A stretch of 64,000 nucleotides of DNA from JAJRXR01 sp041987545 (lineage in GTDB: Bacteria > Planctomycetota > Phycisphaerae > Phycisphaerales > UBA1924): assembly GCA_041987545.1 (NCBI GenBank), contig JBHIWH010000007.1:124001-188000 (forward strand), in the 5' to 3' direction. The notes beneath the pieces were generated by a model, which was not told the origin of the DNA, did not search any database, and saw only the letters and a list, made by a program, of their open reading frames with translations. This document shows positions 60,899 through 64,000 of the stretch, piece by piece; within the stretch, counting starts at the first letter, position 1; each line of letters begins with the position of its first letter. Made by a program: the position numbers and the translations under genes.

Positions 60899-61236
60899 CG
60901 TGGCTCCTCTCTCGGGCCGGGGTCTGGAGGCCCATCGGAACCCGGGCGCGGCCGGGCGGGGTTCGTGCTCAATGCAGGAGTGGGCCGCCGAGCGCCAGAT
61001 ACAGACACGGGGCGAGAAGTTGACCGAGGAGTCATAAATCGCGGCGTGATCGGTGCGGCCGATGAGCGTAGGCCGTGTCATTGCAGAGGTTTGCGCAGAG
61101 AGCGCCGCGCGCCGGCGTCGGGCCCCGGCGATTGGGCCCGCGGGACCGACGTCGGCCCGCGCCGGGACGGGCGCGGGCCGAGGGGGAGGGGGGGCCGCCA
61201 GAGAGCGGCCAATAGGGGAACCGTGGGGCGATGGGC
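60899..61236. other. Intergenic region upstream of the propeller gene
   Basis: About 340 bases. It holds the GTATCTGG element and a slightly AT-richer patch (CATAAATC) but no convincing open frame or hairpin that I could identify. No clear -35 box accompanies the element. Confidence 0.5.
60995..61002 (-). promoter_or_regulatory. GTATCTGG element b
   Basis: Minus-strand GTATCTGG about 97 bases before the propeller gene; the identical octamer sits about 100 bases before the next upstream dockerin gene. Confidence 0.35.
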
Positions 61237-62535
61237 TTACGGGCAGCCGGCGCCGAACAGGCCCAGGAAGGCGACGACGTCGGAGAAGTCGAACTGCCCC
61301 ACGGGCTCGGCCAGGTCGGCCGCCGGGTCCATCGCGCCGAAGGCGGTCAGGAACGCGGTCACGTCGGAGAAATCAAGAGAACCGAACGGCTCGGCGAGGT
61401 CGGCGCCGCTGCAGGGCTGCGGGGCCGCGCCCTCGGTGAACCAGATCGTCGTCGAGTCGCTGTCGCGGTTGGTGACCGCCAGATCGATCGAGCCGTTGCC
61501 GTCGAGGTCGGCCAGCTCCTGGGCGCCCGGGCGGGTCCCGGCGACCAGGGCGTCGCTCTCGGTGTAGATCCCGCCCATGTTCTCCATGACCGAGACGGTG
61601 TTCGAGTCGCTGTTGCTCACGACGATGTCCTCGTCGCCGTCGGCGTCGAGGTCGGCCGCGGCCAGCTCGCTCGGGTTGAGCCCGCTGACGAACGCGAACG
61701 CCGGGGCGGACAGCACGCCCGCGTTGTTGGTGTAGATCGCGACCGCGTTGAACACGTCGTCGGAGACGCTGGACGCCAGGTCGTCGTCCCCGTCGCCGTC
61801 GATGTCCACGGCGATCACGCCGTCGGGACGGACCAGCGGGTTGGTCGGGAGCGTCGCCGAGAGGGCGAAGCCCCCCGCGCCGTTGCCCGCGAAGACCTTG
61901 ACGGTGCGGGAGTCCCGGTCGCTGGCGGCCAGGTCCATGATCCCGTCGGAGTTGAAGTCGCCGGCGCCCACGCCGCGGGGCTCGCCGCCGACGGCAACCG
62001 ACGAGGCCGCCCCGAGCACGCCGCCCGTGTTCAGCACGACCGACAGCGAGTTCGAGTCACGATTCGCCGTGGCAAAGTCGGGCGAGCCATTGCCGTCGAA
62101 ATCAGCGCTGATCAGCGACCGAGCCTCGGCGCCCAGGGTGACGCTCTGCCCGGCGCTGAACACGCCGCCCGTGTTGGTGTAGATCCGCAGGGTGTCGATG
62201 TTGTTGAGGACGACGGCCAGGTCGGTGTCGCCGTCGCCGTCGACGTCGACGGCCCGCAGGGAATCGGGGCCCGTGTTCGCGCCGGTGAAGATGGGGGTCG
62301 AGGGACCGAACGCGCCCCCGCCCGTGCCCAGGAAGACATCGACCTTGTCGATGAGATCGGTCGCGATCGCAAGGTCGGCGATGCCGTCCCCGTTGAAGTC
62401 GGCCGACGCGATGCCCGCCGGACGCGAGGGGGTGGCGAGGTTCATGGACGAGTCAATGCTGACGGCGCCGATGACGGGCGTCGCGAGCGAAACGAACGGG
62501 ATCGCCATCAGGCTTCTCTTGGAGTTGGTGTTCAT
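61237..62535 (-). CDS. FG-GAP/VCBS repeat protein with GC-type dockerin
   Basis: Exported protein of 432 residues, half the size of the propellers at the left end. Signal-like start LMAIPFVSLATPVIGA. Seven D-x-D/N-x-D-G blades (DFNGDGIADLAIA, DVDGDGDTDLAVV, DLDADGDEDIVV) fit one complete propeller. The tail is CSGADLAEPFGSLDFSDV, a second repeat and GAGCP. GGAG lies about 14 bases before the ATG. Divergent from the ECF sigma-factor gene, which begins about 200 bases away; a GTATCTGG element lies between them. Confidence 0.86.
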   Translation of the reverse strand: MNTNSKRSLMAIPFVSLATPVIGAVSIDSSMNLATPSRPAGIASADFNGDGIADLAIATDLIDKVDVFLGTGGGAFGPSTPIFTGANTGPDSLRAVDVDGDGDTDLAVVLNNIDTLRIYTNTGGVFSAGQSVTLGAEARSLISADFDGNGSPDFATANRDSNSLSVVLNTGGVLGAASSVAVGGEPRGVGAGDFNSDGIMDLAASDRDSRTVKVFAGNGAGGFALSATLPTNPLVRPDGVIAVDIDGDGDDDLASSVSDDVFNAVAIYTNNAGVLSAPAFAFVSGLNPSELAAADLDADGDEDIVVSNSDSNTVSVMENMGGIYTESDALVAGTRPGAQELADLDGNGSIDLAVTNRDSDSTTIWFTEGAAPQPCSGADLAEPFGSLDFSDVTAFLTAFGAMDPAADLAEPVGQFDFSDVVAFLGLFGAGCP

Positions 62536-62635
62536 TGGTGTGGCTCCGCTGGAGGGGTGTCGAGAATCCGCGGTGGGTCAGGACCGGCGACCGGCAAACG
62601 GACCGGACGCACCCGAATGAGCGGGCCGACCGCCC

Positions 62636-62643
62636 CCAGATAC
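62636..62643 (-). promoter_or_regulatory. GTATCTGG element a
   Basis: Minus-strand GTATCTGG followed by GGGCGG, about 100 bases before the VCBS gene, in the divergent gap shared with the sigma-factor gene. Confidence 0.35.
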
Positions 62644-62731
62644 ATCGATGATCGGACGCCGACGAGATTGTGGGATTGACGCCCCGCCCTCTCTAGACTC
62701 TGCCCGGGCGCGAGGCGGGAAAGGGCCAGCG

Positions 62732-63283
62732 TTGACCGACCGACCCACCACCGACGCGGAGCTTGTGGCGCGTTGCCTCGACGGCGACGACCGCGCGTGG
62801 GACACGCTCGTCGAGCGCTACTCCCGCCTCGTCTACTCGATCCCCGCGCGGCACGGCATGTCCCGCCAGGACTCCGACGACGTCTTCCAGGAGGTCTGGG
62901 GCCTCGCGGTCAAGCACCTGGGCTCGCTCCGCGACGGGCAGACCGTCTCCGCCTGGCTCATCACCACCACCCAGCGCGAGACCTGGCGGGTGCTCCGCAA
63001 GAAGACCCCGACCGCCCAGTCCGCCGCCGCGGAGGCCGAGGCCGAGATCGGCACCCACGCCGAGTTCGAGCTGGTCGAGCGCCGCCAGCGGCTCCGGGAG
63101 GCGATGGACCGTCTCGGCGAGCCGTGCCGCTCGCTGCTCGAAGCGCTGTTCAAGGAAGACCGCCCGTCGTACGACGTCATCGCCGAGCAGCTCTCGATGC
63201 CCAGGGGCTCGATCGGGCCCACCCGGGCCCGGTGCCTGAGCAAGCTGACCAACCTGGTCCAGGAGGCGGCCCAGGAGCGATAG
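62732..63283 (+). CDS. ECF-type RNA polymerase sigma factor
   Basis: Small sigma70-family factor of 183 residues. A TTG start is preferred: AAAGGG lies about six bases upstream and the family N-terminus (DAELVARCLDGDDRAWDTLVERYSRLVYSI) follows at once; an ATG 28 codons upstream has no ribosome site. Region 2 contains DSDDVFQEVWGLAVKHLGSL...VSAWLITTTQRETWRVLRKK. Region 4 has LREAMDRLGEPCRSLLEALF and YDVIAEQLSMPRGSIGPTRARCLSKL, the helix-turn-helix for the -35 element. No region 3. The next gene is probably its partner. Likely controls envelope-related genes, perhaps the neighbouring surface proteins. Confidence 0.9.
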   Translation: MTDRPTTDAELVARCLDGDDRAWDTLVERYSRLVYSIPARHGMSRQDSDDVFQEVWGLAVKHLGSLRDGQTVSAWLITTTQRETWRVLRKKTPTAQSAAAEAEAEIGTHAEFELVERRQRLREAMDRLGEPCRSLLEALFKEDRPSYDVIAEQLSMPRGSIGPTRARCLSKLTNLVQEAAQER

Positions 63284-63338
63284 CCAGGAGCGATAACGAC
63301 GCCGGCCCGGGGCCCGAGAGCCGGACGGGCAGGCCGGC

Positions 63339-63358
63339 GGCCAGAATTGTGTCTGGCC
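63339..63358. promoter_or_regulatory. Inverted repeat upstream of the gene after the sigma factor
   Basis: GGCCAGA / TCTGGCC, perfect 7-base arms with a 6-base spacer, two bases before a GTATCTAGG element. Could be an operator or a small hairpin. Confidence 0.4.
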
Positions 63359-63360
63359 AG

Positions 63361-63369
63361 GTATCTAGG
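63361..63369 (+). promoter_or_regulatory. GTATCT-AGG element d
   Basis: GTATCTAGG, followed by GGCGG as in element a, about 40 bases before the ATG of the last gene. One base differs from the octamer of the dockerin genes. Confidence 0.35.
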
Positions 63370-63405
63370 GGCGGGCGGGGGTCTCCTGACCCGGGGACAC
63401 CGATC

Positions 63406-64000
63406 ATGAACGACACGCCGAACCACATCCAGCAGCTCGTCGCCCTGGCGACAGGTGAACTCGACGGGGCCGAGGCCGAGGCGCTCCGTGCCCGGCTGGA
63501 CTCCGAGCCCGGCCTTCGGGCCGAGTACGACCGCCTGGCCCAGAGCGTGAGCTTCCTGCGGGCCGAGTCGTCCGCCGAGCCCTCCGCCGAGGCGCTCAAG
63601 TCCGCCAAGCGGCTGCTCCGCGAGTCGCGCCCCGGCGCGATGGAGCGGCTGAGCGAGGGGCTCCGCCGCCTCGTCGCCTCGCTCGACTTCGACACCCGCC
63701 TCACGCCCGCCGTCGCTGGCATCCGCGGCGGGGCGACGGCGGCGCAGGTCGCCTTCTCCTGCGAGGTCGCCGACATCGACCTCGAGATCACGCCCGAGGA
63801 CGACGAGTCCTGGCGCATCGCGTGCCAGATCGACGCCGACGAGGACGGCGACTGGGACGTCACCATCGTGGACCGCGCCACGGACGCGGCGGTCCGGACA
63901 CTCGCCGCGATCGACGGCGCCTTCCGCACGACGCTCGGCGTCGGCTCGTACTCGCTGCGGCTCCGTCGCGGCGACGTCGAGATCGAGGTCGGGCCCCTGC
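63406..64000 (+). CDS. Putative sigma-factor regulator (partial, 3' end off window)
   Basis: Frame open from the ATG to the window edge, 198 codons. Residues about 1-60 (IQQLVALATGELDGAEAEALRARLDSEPGLRAEYDRLAQSV) resemble the helical N-terminus of anti-sigma factors (GELD...A-x-L...P-x-x-x-x-EYxxL), without the Cys/His zinc motif. After about residue 85 a beta-type domain rich in Asp/Glu follows (FSCEVADIDLEITPEDDESW, DADEDGDWDVTIVDRATDA). No membrane segment in the visible part. Adjacent to the ECF sigma gene, about 120 bases downstream, in the usual place of an anti-sigma gene. The assignment rests on position and weak similarity. Confidence 0.65.
   Translation, partial: MNDTPNHIQQLVALATGELDGAEAEALRARLDSEPGLRAEYDRLAQSVSFLRAESSAEPSAEALKSAKRLLRESRPGAMERLSEGLRRLVASLDFDTRLTPAVAGIRGGATAAQVAFSCEVADIDLEITPEDDESWRIACQIDADEDGDWDVTIVDRATDAAVRTLAAIDGAFRTTLGVGSYSLRLRRGDVEIEVGPL

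Overview
The window is GC-rich chromosomal DNA and very probably comes from a planctomycete of the Phycisphaerae. This is inferred from domain content, not from rRNA. Fourteen predicted exported proteins carry a Cys-flanked C-terminal module of the type CPADLAEPFGQLDFSDV...AGCP, which I recall as the GC-type dockerin of Phycisphaerales. Four more carry a PEP-CTERM-like tail (VPAP, a hydrophobic stretch, then RRRR). A DUF1559-like prepilin with an FVDGH motif and many GTG starts fit the same group.

Layout. (1) 1-9.1 kb: four consecutive minus-strand FG-GAP/VCBS beta-propeller proteins, the last running off the left edge. (2) 9.4-23.1 kb: a probable beta-glucan/oligosaccharide utilisation locus. 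It holds an ABC importer (ATPase, two permeases, solute-binding protein), a GH1 beta-glucosidase interrupted by 10 Ns, a GH16 laminarinase-like enzyme, a lipoprotein with a glycosidase barrel, a LacI-family regulator, a prepilin-like protein and three small exported proteins. Four near-identical pseudo-palindromes (core AACTGTT) lie in its control regions, two of them directly after -10 boxes and one overlapping a -10, so they are good candidates for the LacI operator. (3) 23.6-29.8 kb: a translationally coupled operon of three paralogous beta-solenoid 'tail-fibre' proteins, two ending in an S74 self-cleaving chaperone domain, plus a small dockerin-like protein. (4) 29.9-34.5 kb: two beta-helix proteins and a metallophosphatase-LamG protein. 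(5) 34.6-50.6 kb: mostly housekeeping or metabolic genes (infA, a subtilase, two PEP-CTERM-like proteins, a DAO-type oxidoreductase, pilT, glycerate kinase, three small membrane proteins, atoE, an aminotransferase, a peroxiredoxin, photolyase, an esterase) followed by tRNA-Asn. (6) 50.9-62.5 kb: five more large GC-dockerin surface proteins on the minus strand. (7) 62.7-64 kb: an ECF sigma factor and an adjacent partial gene that may encode its regulator.

Working together: region 2 can be read as one pathway. Extracellular GH16 and the lipoprotein glycosidase cut a beta-glucan, the ABC importer takes up oligosaccharides, GH1 releases glucose, and the LacI protein, encoded downstream of its own putative operator, represses the set. 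The many GC-dockerin and PEP-CTERM-like proteins indicate an extensive tagged surface or secreted proteome, but no sorting enzyme or dockerin receptor is encoded here. Start sites were chosen from ribosome binding sites, signal peptides and 4-base overlaps. Long open frames opposite the surface-protein genes are compositional shadows and were left out.
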